From an uncultured Pelagibacteraceae bacterium (GTDB taxonomy: Bacteria > Pseudomonadota > Alphaproteobacteria > Pelagibacterales > Pelagibacteraceae), in assembly GCA_902518395.1 (NCBI GenBank), contig CABYFX010000003.1:1-50118 (forward strand): 50,118 nucleotides of DNA. The letters are read 5' to 3'. The notes under the pieces were generated by a model that was given only the letters and a program-made list of their open reading frames with translations, was not told the DNA's origin and searched no databases. A program made the position numbers and the translations under genes. Positions 32,438 through 40,720 of the stretch are shown here, piece after piece; positions within the stretch are counted from its first letter, which is position 1; each line of letters opens with the position of its first letter.

Positions 32438-33589
32438 ATGAATTTAAAAGATTGTCACAATTTTGGTGATTTTAGAAAATTAGCAAAAAAAAAATTACCT
32501 TCTCCAATTTTTCACTACATTGACGGTGCAGCAGACGATGAGATAACTTATGCAAGAAATACAAGTGCTTTTGATGATGTTGATTTAGTTCCAAATGTTC
32601 TAAGAGGAGTTGAAAATGTTGATCTTTCAACAACAATATTTGGAAAAAAATTGGATTTACCATTTTACCTAGCACCAACTGCATTACAAAGACTTTTTCA
32701 TTATGATGGAGAAAGAGCAGTTGGAAAGGCAGCAAAAAAATTTAATACAATGTTTGGTGTTTCAGCTTTGGCTACAGTCAGTGTAGAGGAAATTTCTGCT
32801 ATGATTGATACTCCAAAGATGTTTCAATTTTATTTTCACAAAGATAGAGGCTTGAATGACTCTTGTTTAGAGAGAGCTAAAGCAGCTAAATTTGATGTAA
32901 TGGCTTTAACTGTAGATACTATTACAGGCGGAAACCGAGAGAGAGATTTAAGAACTGGTTTTACATCTCCACCTAAGTTGACCTTATCAAGTTTGTTTAG
33001 TTTTGCTACTAAGCCTATGTGGGGGATAAACTATCTGACTAAAGGTAAATTTGAATTACCGCACCTTCAAGATTTTGTAAAAGAAGGTACAAGCACTAAC
33101 TCTTCAATTGGGAGTTATTTTTCTACTATGTTAGACCAATCTATGAATTGGAAAGATGCTGAAAAACTTTGTTCTCAATGGGGTGGCCATTTTGCTCTCA
33201 AAGGTATTATGAGTGTTGAAGATGCAAAAAAAGCTGTAGATATAGGTTGTACTGGAATTATGGTTTCAAATCATGGAGGAAGACAACTTGATGGTTCCAG
33301 ATCTCCTTTTGATCAACTTGCAGAAATTGTGGATGCTGTTGGTGATAAACTTGATGTTATATGTGAAGGTGGAATTCACAGGGGAACTCATATGTTAAAA
33401 GCATTATCTTTAGGTGCTAAAGCTTGTTCAGGTGGAAGACTTTATCTTTATGCTTTAGCTGCAGCAGGTCAAGCAGGAGTGGAAAGAGCACTAAATCAAT
33501 ATAAAACTGAACTGCAAAGAGATATGAAACTAATGGGTTGCACAAAAATCAGTGACCTAAATAGAAGTAATTTAAGATTCAGAGGATAA
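32438..33589 (+). CDS. lldD: FMN-dependent L-2-hydroxyacid dehydrogenase, copy 1 (LldD-like)
   Basis: A 383-residue TIM-barrel flavoprotein of the L-lactate dehydrogenase/glycolate oxidase family. The FHYIDGAADDE start holds the active-site Tyr, and SNHGGRQLDGSRSP holds catalytic His279 and the substrate-binding Arg. One FMN-phosphate Arg is kept in SGGRLYLYALA, but the other, in the canonical DGGxR, is His314 (EGGIHRGTH). Likely oxidises L-lactate or glycolate to the 2-oxo acid and feeds electrons to the respiratory chain. Followed at a shared TAATG by a paralogue of identical length. The exact substrate is open. Confidence 0.88.
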   Translation: MNLKDCHNFGDFRKLAKKKLPSPIFHYIDGAADDEITYARNTSAFDDVDLVPNVLRGVENVDLSTTIFGKKLDLPFYLAPTALQRLFHYDGERAVGKAAKKFNTMFGVSALATVSVEEISAMIDTPKMFQFYFHKDRGLNDSCLERAKAAKFDVMALTVDTITGGNRERDLRTGFTSPPKLTLSSLFSFATKPMWGINYLTKGKFELPHLQDFVKEGTSTNSSIGSYFSTMLDQSMNWKDAEKLCSQWGGHFALKGIMSVEDAKKAVDIGCTGIMVSNHGGRQLDGSRSPFDQLAEIVDAVGDKLDVICEGGIHRGTHMLKALSLGAKACSGGRLYLYALAAAGQAGVERALNQYKTELQRDMKLMGCTKISDLNRSNLRFRG

Positions 33590-34740
33590 TGAGTTTAAGC
33601 AATTGCTATAACTTTGATGACTTTAGAAAGTTAGCAAAAAAAAAACTCCCTGCACCTATTTTTCATTATATAGATGGAGGAGCAGACGATGAAGTTACAA
33701 TGAATAGGAACACAGATTCATTTAATGACTGTGATCTAATTCCAAATATTTTAAATAGTGTTGGTGAACCTGATTTAAAGACAGAGGTTTTTGGAACAAA
33801 GATGGATATGCCAATTTTTTTATCTCCTACGGCTATGCAAAGTTTATATCATCCAGATGGAGATAAAGCTTCTGCTCGTGCTGCTGAAAACTTTGGTACT
33901 ATATACAGTATGTCTACTATGGCATCTTTTTCGATTGAAGAAATTGCAAATCTTTCAAGTGGTCCGAAAATATTCCAGTTATATATTCATAAGGACCAAT
34001 CTATAACTAATGATTTAATAGATAGATGTAAAAGAGCAAACTTCAATGGAATGTGTATTACAGTTGATACCATTGTTGCTGGAAACAGAGAAAGAGATCA
34101 TAGAACAGGTTTTACAACACCACCAAAATTTACTTTAGATAGTTTAATGAGTTTTGCCATGAGACCTCAGTGGGTCTTTAACTATTTTACGCATAAGAAA
34201 TTTGAATTAGCAAATCTTAAAGATAAAGTTGATAAGGGTACAAATATTGCCCAATCTGTTATGGGATATATAAATGAGCAATATGATCCTGCTATGAATT
34301 GGAAAGATGCAGAGTATTGTATAAAAAAATGGGATGGTCCAATTGCACTTAAAGGAGTTATGTCAGTTGATGACGCTAAAAGAGCAATAGATATAGGATG
34401 TACAGCTATAATGATATCAAACCATGGTGGAAGACAACTTGATGGGTCTAGATCTCCTTTTGATCAAGTAAAAGCTATCAGAGATGCTGTAGGAGATAAA
34501 TTAGAGGTAATTTTAGATGGTGGAGTTCGAAGAGGGACACATGTTCTTAAGGCATTAGCAGCAGGTGCGACAGCTTGTAGTTTTGGTAAAGCTTTTTTGT
34601 TTAGTTTAGGGGCTGGTGGTCAACAAGGAGTAGAAAGATTACTACAAAATATGCATGATGAAATCAGACGTAACATGATATTGATGGGATGCAAAAGTAT
34701 AAAGGATCTGGATGAGTCCAAAATCATTTATAGAAGATAA
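33589..34740 (+). CDS. lldD: FMN-dependent L-2-hydroxyacid dehydrogenase, copy 2 (LldD-like)
   Basis: A tandem paralogue of the preceding gene, also 383 residues, colinear throughout. Catalytic His279 lies in SNHGGRQLDGSRSP. Here the FMN-phosphate Arg in DGGVRRGTH is kept (Arg314), but the second, in GRxFL, is Lys (SFGKAFLFSLG), the reverse of copy 1. The active-site block FQLYIHKDQ differs from FQFYFHKDR in copy 1. The pair may be isoenzymes with different substrates or may form a mixed oligomer. Upstream overlap with copy 1 (TAATG) indicates one transcript. Confidence 0.88.
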   Translation: MSLSNCYNFDDFRKLAKKKLPAPIFHYIDGGADDEVTMNRNTDSFNDCDLIPNILNSVGEPDLKTEVFGTKMDMPIFLSPTAMQSLYHPDGDKASARAAENFGTIYSMSTMASFSIEEIANLSSGPKIFQLYIHKDQSITNDLIDRCKRANFNGMCITVDTIVAGNRERDHRTGFTTPPKFTLDSLMSFAMRPQWVFNYFTHKKFELANLKDKVDKGTNIAQSVMGYINEQYDPAMNWKDAEYCIKKWDGPIALKGVMSVDDAKRAIDIGCTAIMISNHGGRQLDGSRSPFDQVKAIRDAVGDKLEVILDGGVRRGTHVLKALAAGATACSFGKAFLFSLGAGGQQGVERLLQNMHDEIRRNMILMGCKSIKDLDESKIIYRR

Positions 34741-34804
34741 AAAATTTTAATTAATAGACATATTAAATCTTTTCAGTTAGTTTTCCTTTTTTAAAAATAA
34801 AATT

Positions 34805-35971
34805 ATGATACTTGCAAAAAATTTAGAAAATTTAGGAACAGAGTCTGCATTCAGTGTACTAGCAGAAGCTAAAGCATTAGAAGCAAAAGGACACCCAATG
34901 ATTCATTTGGGATTAGGTCAACCAGATTTTAAAACACCAAAGCATGTAGTTGAAGCTGCTAAAAAAGCTTTAGACGACGGTCATCATGGATATGTCATGT
35001 CTAATGGAATTCCAGAATGTAGAGAAGCAGTAACAAGATGGATCAAAAAACGTTATAACGCAACTATAGATGCCGAAAGAATTTTGATTATGCCAGGAGG
35101 AAAGCCGACAATGAGTTATGCAATCCAATGTTTTGGCGAACCAGGAGCAGAAATAATTCATCCCACACCTGCTTTCCCTATTTATGAATCAATGATAAAT
35201 TATACTGGTTCTACTCCAGTGCCCTATGATCTTACTGAAGATAAAGATCTTAAATTTGATCCGGATAAAATATTATCTTTGATTACTGATAAAACTAGAT
35301 TGTTAATTTTAATTAATCCAAATAATCCTACGGGTAGTTTTGTCGAAAAATCAGTAATAGATTATTTTGCAAAAGAATTAGAAAAACATCCGCATGTTAC
35401 GATCTTAAGTGATGAAATTTATAGTAGACAAATTTTTGACTATAAAGAAATGCCATCATTTTTTCATTACGAAGCATTAAAGGATAGATTAATTGTTTTA
35501 GAAGGTTGGAGTAAAGCTTATTCAATGACAGGTTGGAGATTAGGGTGGAGTTATTGGCCCAAAGAAATGGTTGCCCATGTAAATAAATTACTAATCAATA
35601 GTGTATCTTGTGTAAACGCAGCAGCACAATTTGCTGGTATAGCAGCATTAGATGGTCCAGATGATTCAATTAATGATATGTTAGATAAATTCACTTTAAG
35701 AAGAAATTTAATTCATAAAGGTTTGAATGATTTACCTGGAATAGAATGTAGTCTACCAGGAGGAGCTTTTTATGCTTTTCCAAATGTTAAAGGAACTGGA
35801 ATGTCTGGTGCAGAATTTTGCAAAAAAGCGATGCATGAAGCAGGCGTAGCAATTGTACCAGGAACAGCGTTTGGTCAAACTTGCCAAGACTACGTAAGGT
35901 TTAGCTTTGCCGCATCTAGAGATAATATACAGCAGGCTTTAGAAAATATAGGCAAGATGCTTTCTAAATAG
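34805..35971 (+). CDS. class I/II PLP-dependent aminotransferase
   Basis: A 388-residue fold-type I aminotransferase of the aspartate aminotransferase group. The PLP lysine is Lys237 in EGWSKAYSMTGWRLGW, INPNNPTGSF is the cofactor-binding block, LSDEIYSRQIF holds the PLP-binding Asp and Tyr, and the C-terminal VRFSFAASRDNI holds the carboxylate-binding Arg. It probably moves an amino group between an amino acid and a 2-oxo acid. Its place among 2-hydroxyacid dehydrogenases suggests a 2-oxo acid such as pyruvate or glyoxylate as one partner. Substrate cannot be read from sequence. Confidence 0.9.
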   Translation: MILAKNLENLGTESAFSVLAEAKALEAKGHPMIHLGLGQPDFKTPKHVVEAAKKALDDGHHGYVMSNGIPECREAVTRWIKKRYNATIDAERILIMPGGKPTMSYAIQCFGEPGAEIIHPTPAFPIYESMINYTGSTPVPYDLTEDKDLKFDPDKILSLITDKTRLLILINPNNPTGSFVEKSVIDYFAKELEKHPHVTILSDEIYSRQIFDYKEMPSFFHYEALKDRLIVLEGWSKAYSMTGWRLGWSYWPKEMVAHVNKLLINSVSCVNAAAQFAGIAALDGPDDSINDMLDKFTLRRNLIHKGLNDLPGIECSLPGGAFYAFPNVKGTGMSGAEFCKKAMHEAGVAIVPGTAFGQTCQDYVRFSFAASRDNIQQALENIGKMLSK

Positions 35972-36008
35972 GCTATATTTTTAAGCAAAATTTCTGTAAT
36001 ATTTAATT

Positions 36009-37382
36009 ATGAATGAGATTGTTCAGACAGAATTAAAAAAAATTTTCGATGGTAGATTTTCAACTTCAGAATCTACTCGTTCAAACTACGCTAGAGGTGA
36101 GGATACATACGATCCAGTACTATCAAAAGCTGTAGTTTTTCCAGAAACTAACGAAGAAGTTTCTCAATTATTAAAATTATGTAACGAACACAAAATACCA
36201 GTCGTTCCTTTTGGCACTGGAACTTCATTAGAAGGCCATGTTGTTGGAAATCAAAACGGAATAACAATTTCTTTAGAAAAAATGAATAAGGTTTTAAGTG
36301 TAAATGCGGAAGACTTTGATTGTAGAGTTCAAGCAAATGTTACAAGAAAACAATTAAATGAATATTTAAGAGAGGACGGAGTTTTCTTTCCAATTGATCC
36401 AGGTGCAGATGCTGCTCTTGGTGGAATGGCAGCTACGTCAGCCTCAGGAACAATGGCTGTTAAATATGGAACCATGAGAACTGTAATTTCAGGTCTAACA
36501 GTCGTACTTCCAAATGGAGATATTATTAAAACAGGTGCTAGAACAAAAAAAACCTCTGCTGGATATAATCTCACAAATTTATTTATAGGTTCGGAGGGAA
36601 CGCTTGGGATAATTACTGAAGTACAATTAAGATTGTCACCAATACCTGAAAGCATAATGAGTGCGGTTTGTTATTTTCCAGATTTAGACTCAGCAGTAAA
36701 AGCTTCTCAAGAAGTTATTCAATATGGTGTTCCAATTGCAAGAATTGAAATGCTCAATAAAGATCAAATGGAAATTAGTATTAAATATTCAAAATTAGAA
36801 AATATTAAAGCGTCACCTACTCTATTTTTTGAATTTCATGGAAGCGAAGCATCAAATAACGAAAATATAGGAATTGTAGAAGAAATTTCAAAAAGTAATG
36901 GTGGAAGTGATTTTCAATGGGCATCTTCTCCTGAAGAGCAAAAAAAATTATGGAAAGCACGACATGACGTTTACTATTCTGTAAAAGCTTTGGGACATGA
37001 CATGAAAGTTTATTCTACAGATGTTTGTGTACCAATTTCTAGATTAGTTGAATGTATTTCTTGGGCAGAAAAAGAAGTGCAAAAGTTGGGCCTAACTGCT
37101 CCAATGGTAGGTCATGTTGGTGATGGAAATTTTCATTCTATAGTTCTATATGATCCAGACGATGAGGATAAACAAAAAAGAATAAGACAATATAGTGATG
37201 ATTTAATTAATAAAGCACTTGAGCTTGAAGGTACTATAACTGGAGAACATGGTATAGGACTTCAAAAAAAACATTACTTACTTAGAGAACATCCAGATAA
37301 TGTACCCGTTATGAAATCTATTAAACGATCAATAGATGTAAATAATATAATGAATCCTGGTAAAATTTTCGATTTAAATTAA
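36009..37382 (+). CDS. FAD-linked D-lactate dehydrogenase / GlcD-type oxidase
   Basis: A 457-residue flavoprotein with an N-terminal FAD-binding PCMH domain (VVPFGTGTSLEGHVVGNQNG, DPGADAALGGMAATSASGT, TSAGYNLTNLFIGSEGTLGI) and a C-terminal domain with the metal-binding histidine motifs GHVGDGNFHS and GEHGIGLQKK. These blocks follow mitochondrial-type D-lactate dehydrogenase (LDHD) closely, slightly more than glycolate oxidase GlcD. It oxidises D-lactate or related D-2-hydroxyacids and passes electrons to cytochrome c or quinone. The partner subunits GlcE and GlcF are absent, favouring the single-subunit LDHD type. Confidence 0.88.
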   Translation: MNEIVQTELKKIFDGRFSTSESTRSNYARGEDTYDPVLSKAVVFPETNEEVSQLLKLCNEHKIPVVPFGTGTSLEGHVVGNQNGITISLEKMNKVLSVNAEDFDCRVQANVTRKQLNEYLREDGVFFPIDPGADAALGGMAATSASGTMAVKYGTMRTVISGLTVVLPNGDIIKTGARTKKTSAGYNLTNLFIGSEGTLGIITEVQLRLSPIPESIMSAVCYFPDLDSAVKASQEVIQYGVPIARIEMLNKDQMEISIKYSKLENIKASPTLFFEFHGSEASNNENIGIVEEISKSNGGSDFQWASSPEEQKKLWKARHDVYYSVKALGHDMKVYSTDVCVPISRLVECISWAEKEVQKLGLTAPMVGHVGDGNFHSIVLYDPDDEDKQKRIRQYSDDLINKALELEGTITGEHGIGLQKKHYLLREHPDNVPVMKSIKRSIDVNNIMNPGKIFDLN

Positions 37383-37391
37383 TCTACTTTA

Positions 37392-38345
37392 ATGAAAAAA
37401 ATATTGGTCACCAGAAGATTGTTAAGATCTTGTGAGGATAAAGCAAAAGAAATCTTTGATGCAAATTTAAACCTAAATGACGAACTTTATTCACAAAAAA
37501 AATTAATTGAAATGAGTGAAGGATGTGATGGTATACTATCAGCTTTAACTGATAAGCTAGATGCTGAAACAATTAATCAATTACCAGAATCAGTAAAAAT
37601 ACTATCTAATTTTGCAGTTGGATTTGGAAATATAGATTTAGAAGCAGCAAAAAAAAGAGGAATAGCTGTAACCAATACTCCAGACGTTCTAACTGATGCA
37701 ACAGCAGAAATAGGAGTTCTTTTAATTCTTGGTGCGTGTAGAAGAGCCTCTGAGGGAATTGAAAGAGCTAGAGAAGGTGGATGGGTTTGGTCAGCAGATT
37801 TATTAATTGGAAAACAACTAACAGGCACAAGATTAGGAATTTTAGGAATGGGAAGAATTGGACAAAAAATTGCAAAAGTTGCTAAATCTCTTGGAATGAT
37901 AATTCATTATCATAACAGATCAAAACTTAGTGAGGAAAAAGAACAAGGTGCAATTTATCATGATAATTTAAAAGATCTTTTATCTGTATCAGATGTCCTA
38001 TCTGTTTGTTGTCCAGCATCAAAAGAGACAATTGATATGATTAATAAAGATACAATCGAATACTTACCTAAGGGCGCAGTAGTTACGAATGTAGCAAGAG
38101 GAGATATAATTGAAGATGAGGCAATGATTGATGCTCTTGATAGAAGAAAGGTTTATGCAGTAGGTTTAGATGTCTATAAAAATGAACCAAATTTAAACAA
38201 AGGTTATTACAAACATAAAAGTGCGTTTATACTTCCTCATTTAGGCAGTGCTACAAAGGAAACTAGAACAGCCATGGCAAATTTGGCTATTGATAACCTT
38301 GATGAGTACTTCAAAACAGGAAACTGTAAAAATAAAGTCAATTAA
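37392..38345 (+). CDS. NAD(P)-dependent D-2-hydroxyacid dehydrogenase (glyoxylate/hydroxypyruvate reductase type)
   Basis: A 317-residue enzyme of the D-isomer-specific 2-hydroxyacid dehydrogenase family. The dinucleotide fold is GILGMGRIGQKIAKV; catalytic Arg is in TNVARGDIIEDEAM, Glu in VYKNEPNLN and His in LPHLGSATKETR. The NFAVGFGNIDLEAAKKRGI block is typical of glyoxylate/hydroxypyruvate reductases (GyaR/GhrB). It may reduce glyoxylate to glycolate or hydroxypyruvate to glycerate, closing a loop with the flavin enzymes nearby. It starts 10 bases after the D-lactate dehydrogenase-type gene. Confidence 0.88.
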   Translation: MKKILVTRRLLRSCEDKAKEIFDANLNLNDELYSQKKLIEMSEGCDGILSALTDKLDAETINQLPESVKILSNFAVGFGNIDLEAAKKRGIAVTNTPDVLTDATAEIGVLLILGACRRASEGIERAREGGWVWSADLLIGKQLTGTRLGILGMGRIGQKIAKVAKSLGMIIHYHNRSKLSEEKEQGAIYHDNLKDLLSVSDVLSVCCPASKETIDMINKDTIEYLPKGAVVTNVARGDIIEDEAMIDALDRRKVYAVGLDVYKNEPNLNKGYYKHKSAFILPHLGSATKETRTAMANLAIDNLDEYFKTGNCKNKVN

Positions 38346-38413
38346 CAATCTCAAGTTGTATTAAGTCTTTTTATCCTCATTTTTAATAATGACTCTAAGT
38401 TACATTTGTGTTT

Positions 38414-38435
38414 AATTGTCGACAGTTAATTAACT
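38414..38435. promoter_or_regulatory. overlapping palindromes before dctP, possible GntR-type operator
   Basis: AATTGTCGACAGTT (38414-38427) is an inverted repeat with a perfect 8-base core TGTCGACA, resembling the TTGTCGACAA-like sites of GntR/FadR regulators that control transport of organic acids. A second perfect 12-base palindrome, AGTTAATTAACT (38424-38435), overlaps it. A strong ribosome binding site (GAGGAG, about 38440-38445) follows before the ATG at 38451. The regulator itself is not in this window. Confidence 0.45.
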
Positions 38436-38450
38436 ATAGAGGAGAAATAA

Positions 38451-39581
38451 ATGATTAAAGACAAAAAGTTGAAAGGTAAAAAATTACCTTCAAGACGTAA
38501 GTTCTTTAAAGCTGCTGCTGCAACTGGTGTCGCTGCTGTTGCTGCATCATCTTTAGCTGCTCCAGCTGTTGCTGCTGAAAGAATAGAAGCATCAATGGTT
38601 GCTACTTGGGGAAGAGATTTTCCAGGTCTAGGAACAGGAGCACAAAGATTTGCACAAAGAATAACAGATATGAGTGACGGTAGAATACAAGTTACTTACT
38701 ATGCTGCTAACGAGAGAGTTAAAGCATTTGACTCATTTGATGAAGTAGCATCTGGTAACTCACAAATGTATCATGCCGCTGACTATTACTGGGTAAAGAA
38801 AAATCCTGCATGGGGTTACTTTACAGCAGTGCCTTTTGGTTTCACTTACACTGAAATGAATGCATGGATTAGATTTGCTGGTGGTCAAGAGTTATGGGAC
38901 GAACTAGCAGATGGTTTTGGTCTTAAAAACTTCATGTGTGGTGATACAGGAGTTCAAATGGGTGGATGGTTTAACAAAAAAATCAGAAGTCCAAATGACT
39001 TTAAAGGTTTAAAAATGCGTATGCCTGGTTTAGGTGGGCAAGTAATTGGTAAACTTGGAGGATCTCCAGTTTCACTTCCTGGTGGACAGATTTACGAAAA
39101 CTTAGTTTCTGGTGCAATTGATGCAACAGAGTGGGTTGGTCCATGGAATGATGAAGCTATGAAATTCCAAGAAGCTGCTAAATACTACTACTATCCTGGT
39201 ATGCACGAGCCTGGATCGATGTTAGCATGCGGAACTAATAAGTCTTGGTTCACAAGTTTATCTAAAGCTGATCAATTATTAATCGAAGCTGCTGCAGCAA
39301 TGGAAAATGACGTCATGATGTCAGAGTACAATGCTAAAAATGGTGCAGCACTTGCAAGATTGATTAATGATCATGGTGTTAAACTAGAGAAGTTTAGCGA
39401 CAAGGTTTATGATGGTTTTGGAAAAGCAGCAGAGGAAGTCTTTGAAGAGACAAGAGCGAGTAGTGGTCTTGCGGAAAGAATCCATACAAGTTTCTTAAAA
39501 GCTAGAAAAGAAATTGGTGCTTGGACAAACCTTTCAGACTCACCTTACATTCAGCAAAGAAACAGAGTGCTAGGAATGTAA
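38451..39581 (+). CDS. dctP: TRAP transporter substrate-binding protein, TakP-like
   Basis: Periplasmic solute receptor of a TRAP transporter. It has a twin-arginine signal (SRRKFFKAAAATG with Arg15-Arg16), so it is probably folded before export. The domain resembles TakP of Rhodobacter, a 2-oxo-acid (pyruvate) binding protein: GLKMRMPGLGGQVIGKLGG, YENLVSGAIDATEWVGPWND and YYYYPGMHEPG are the conserved blocks. The Trp-Asp-containing ATEWVGP segment contributes to ligand binding in that group. The strong ribosome binding site, codons richer in GC and the terminator directly after it suggest it is made in excess of the membrane parts. Ligand: a monocarboxylic 2-oxo or 2-hydroxy acid, by family. 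Confidence 0.92.
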   Translation: MIKDKKLKGKKLPSRRKFFKAAAATGVAAVAASSLAAPAVAAERIEASMVATWGRDFPGLGTGAQRFAQRITDMSDGRIQVTYYAANERVKAFDSFDEVASGNSQMYHAADYYWVKKNPAWGYFTAVPFGFTYTEMNAWIRFAGGQELWDELADGFGLKNFMCGDTGVQMGGWFNKKIRSPNDFKGLKMRMPGLGGQVIGKLGGSPVSLPGGQIYENLVSGAIDATEWVGPWNDEAMKFQEAAKYYYYPGMHEPGSMLACGTNKSWFTSLSKADQLLIEAAAAMENDVMMSEYNAKNGAALARLINDHGVKLEKFSDKVYDGFGKAAEEVFEETRASSGLAERIHTSFLKARKEIGAWTNLSDSPYIQQRNRVLGM

Positions 39582-39600
39582 TTACGTCTTTTATGTAATT

Positions 39601-39630
39601 AAAAGGGCCCTTAATTGGGCCCTTTTTTTT
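39601..39630 (+). terminator. intrinsic terminator after dctP
   Basis: A 10-base stem (39601-39610 with 39617-39626, core GGGCCC) with a six-base loop TTAATT and a run of eight T (39623-39630). The clearest terminator in the window. It should make most transcripts end after the binding protein, with read-through supplying lower amounts of the permease genes. Confidence 0.92.
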
Positions 39631-39670
39631 ATATTTAATAAAAGTTAAAATTTAGTATTTAGAATAGTTA

Positions 39671-40720
39671 ATGGACGCGAAAAATAAAAGTATTCATCTT
39701 TATTTAAGAATTTTAAGCTATTCAGTGATAGCTTTTACACTGGCTTTTTTGTTAAATAACTTACTTACAGTTTGGGCTGAATGGCCTGGAGTGAGAAAAA
39801 TTTTTTCTCATCACGAATTATTTGGTCATAAACAAAAGCTCTTAGAAGGATCAGACTTAAATTATGGTTATATGCAAATTGGATTATATCTGATTTGTAT
39901 AGGACTTTTAATTTCTTATGTTTTTAAAACGTACACTCAAACATTAGAAACAGACTCAGAAATATTATCAAAATTTTCAGCTTATATAGTTAGGTCATCT
40001 TTCTGGGCGGTATTCTTAGTTGGTTTAGCTGATTTTATAATTTCTTTTATGGTTGTTGAAAGATTATGGGAAACAATCTTTAGTCCAGAGGTTAAAGCCT
40101 TTATGGTTAAGGCTCCTGAAAGAATAACATTCATACACTTTCCTATTATAGCAGTTTCTTTTGTGATTGGTTATTTTACTAAATCTGTTGGTTTTATCTG
40201 GTTAGCAGTTTTAGTTGTATTAAGTGAATTTTTTATAGTTTTATCGAGATTTATATTTTCATACGAGCAAGCTTTTCAAGGAGATCTTGTGAGATTTTGG
40301 TACGCAGCGTTATATTTATTTGCAAGCGCATATGCACTAATTCATGAGGGTCATGTTAGAGTTGATGTTCTTTATTCCACTTTTAGTGAAAGAAAAAAAG
40401 CATGGACTAATGCAATTGGTTCTGCCGTGCTTGGTGTACCACTTTGTTTAATTGTTATTTTTTTAGGTTTAAATGGTAAAGCAAGTATTATTAATGGGCC
40501 GGTAGTTGCATTTGAGGTAACCCAGCAAGGTTCTAATGGATTATATTTACTGTATTTAATGGCAGTGTATCTAGCAGTATTCGCAATTACGATGTTGTTA
40601 CAGTTTACAAGTTTTTTTATGAATAGTAGTTACAAACTTTTGATGAACGAAAATGAATCAAGTATTTCAAACATAAGTAATACTAATGAAGTTCAGACAA
40701 AAAATATGGAAAGCCAATAA
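39671..40720 (+). CDS. dctQ: TRAP transporter small permease subunit DctQ, long form
   Basis: Inner-membrane small subunit that pairs with DctM. At 349 residues it is almost twice the usual DctQ length (about 170-200). The DctQ core is the C-terminal half, with FSYEQAFQGDLVRFWYAALY, AYALIHEGHVRVDVLY (the HVRVDV motif is typical) and FSERKKAWTNAIGS. The first about 190 residues add several more membrane helices of unknown function. The tail is polar. It shares a base with the next gene's ATG (TAATG). Long DctQ forms occur with TakP-type systems. Confidence 0.85.
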   Translation: MDAKNKSIHLYLRILSYSVIAFTLAFLLNNLLTVWAEWPGVRKIFSHHELFGHKQKLLEGSDLNYGYMQIGLYLICIGLLISYVFKTYTQTLETDSEILSKFSAYIVRSSFWAVFLVGLADFIISFMVVERLWETIFSPEVKAFMVKAPERITFIHFPIIAVSFVIGYFTKSVGFIWLAVLVVLSEFFIVLSRFIFSYEQAFQGDLVRFWYAALYLFASAYALIHEGHVRVDVLYSTFSERKKAWTNAIGSAVLGVPLCLIVIFLGLNGKASIINGPVVAFEVTQQGSNGLYLLYLMAVYLAVFAITMLLQFTSFFMNSSYKLLMNENESSISNISNTNEVQTKNMESQ

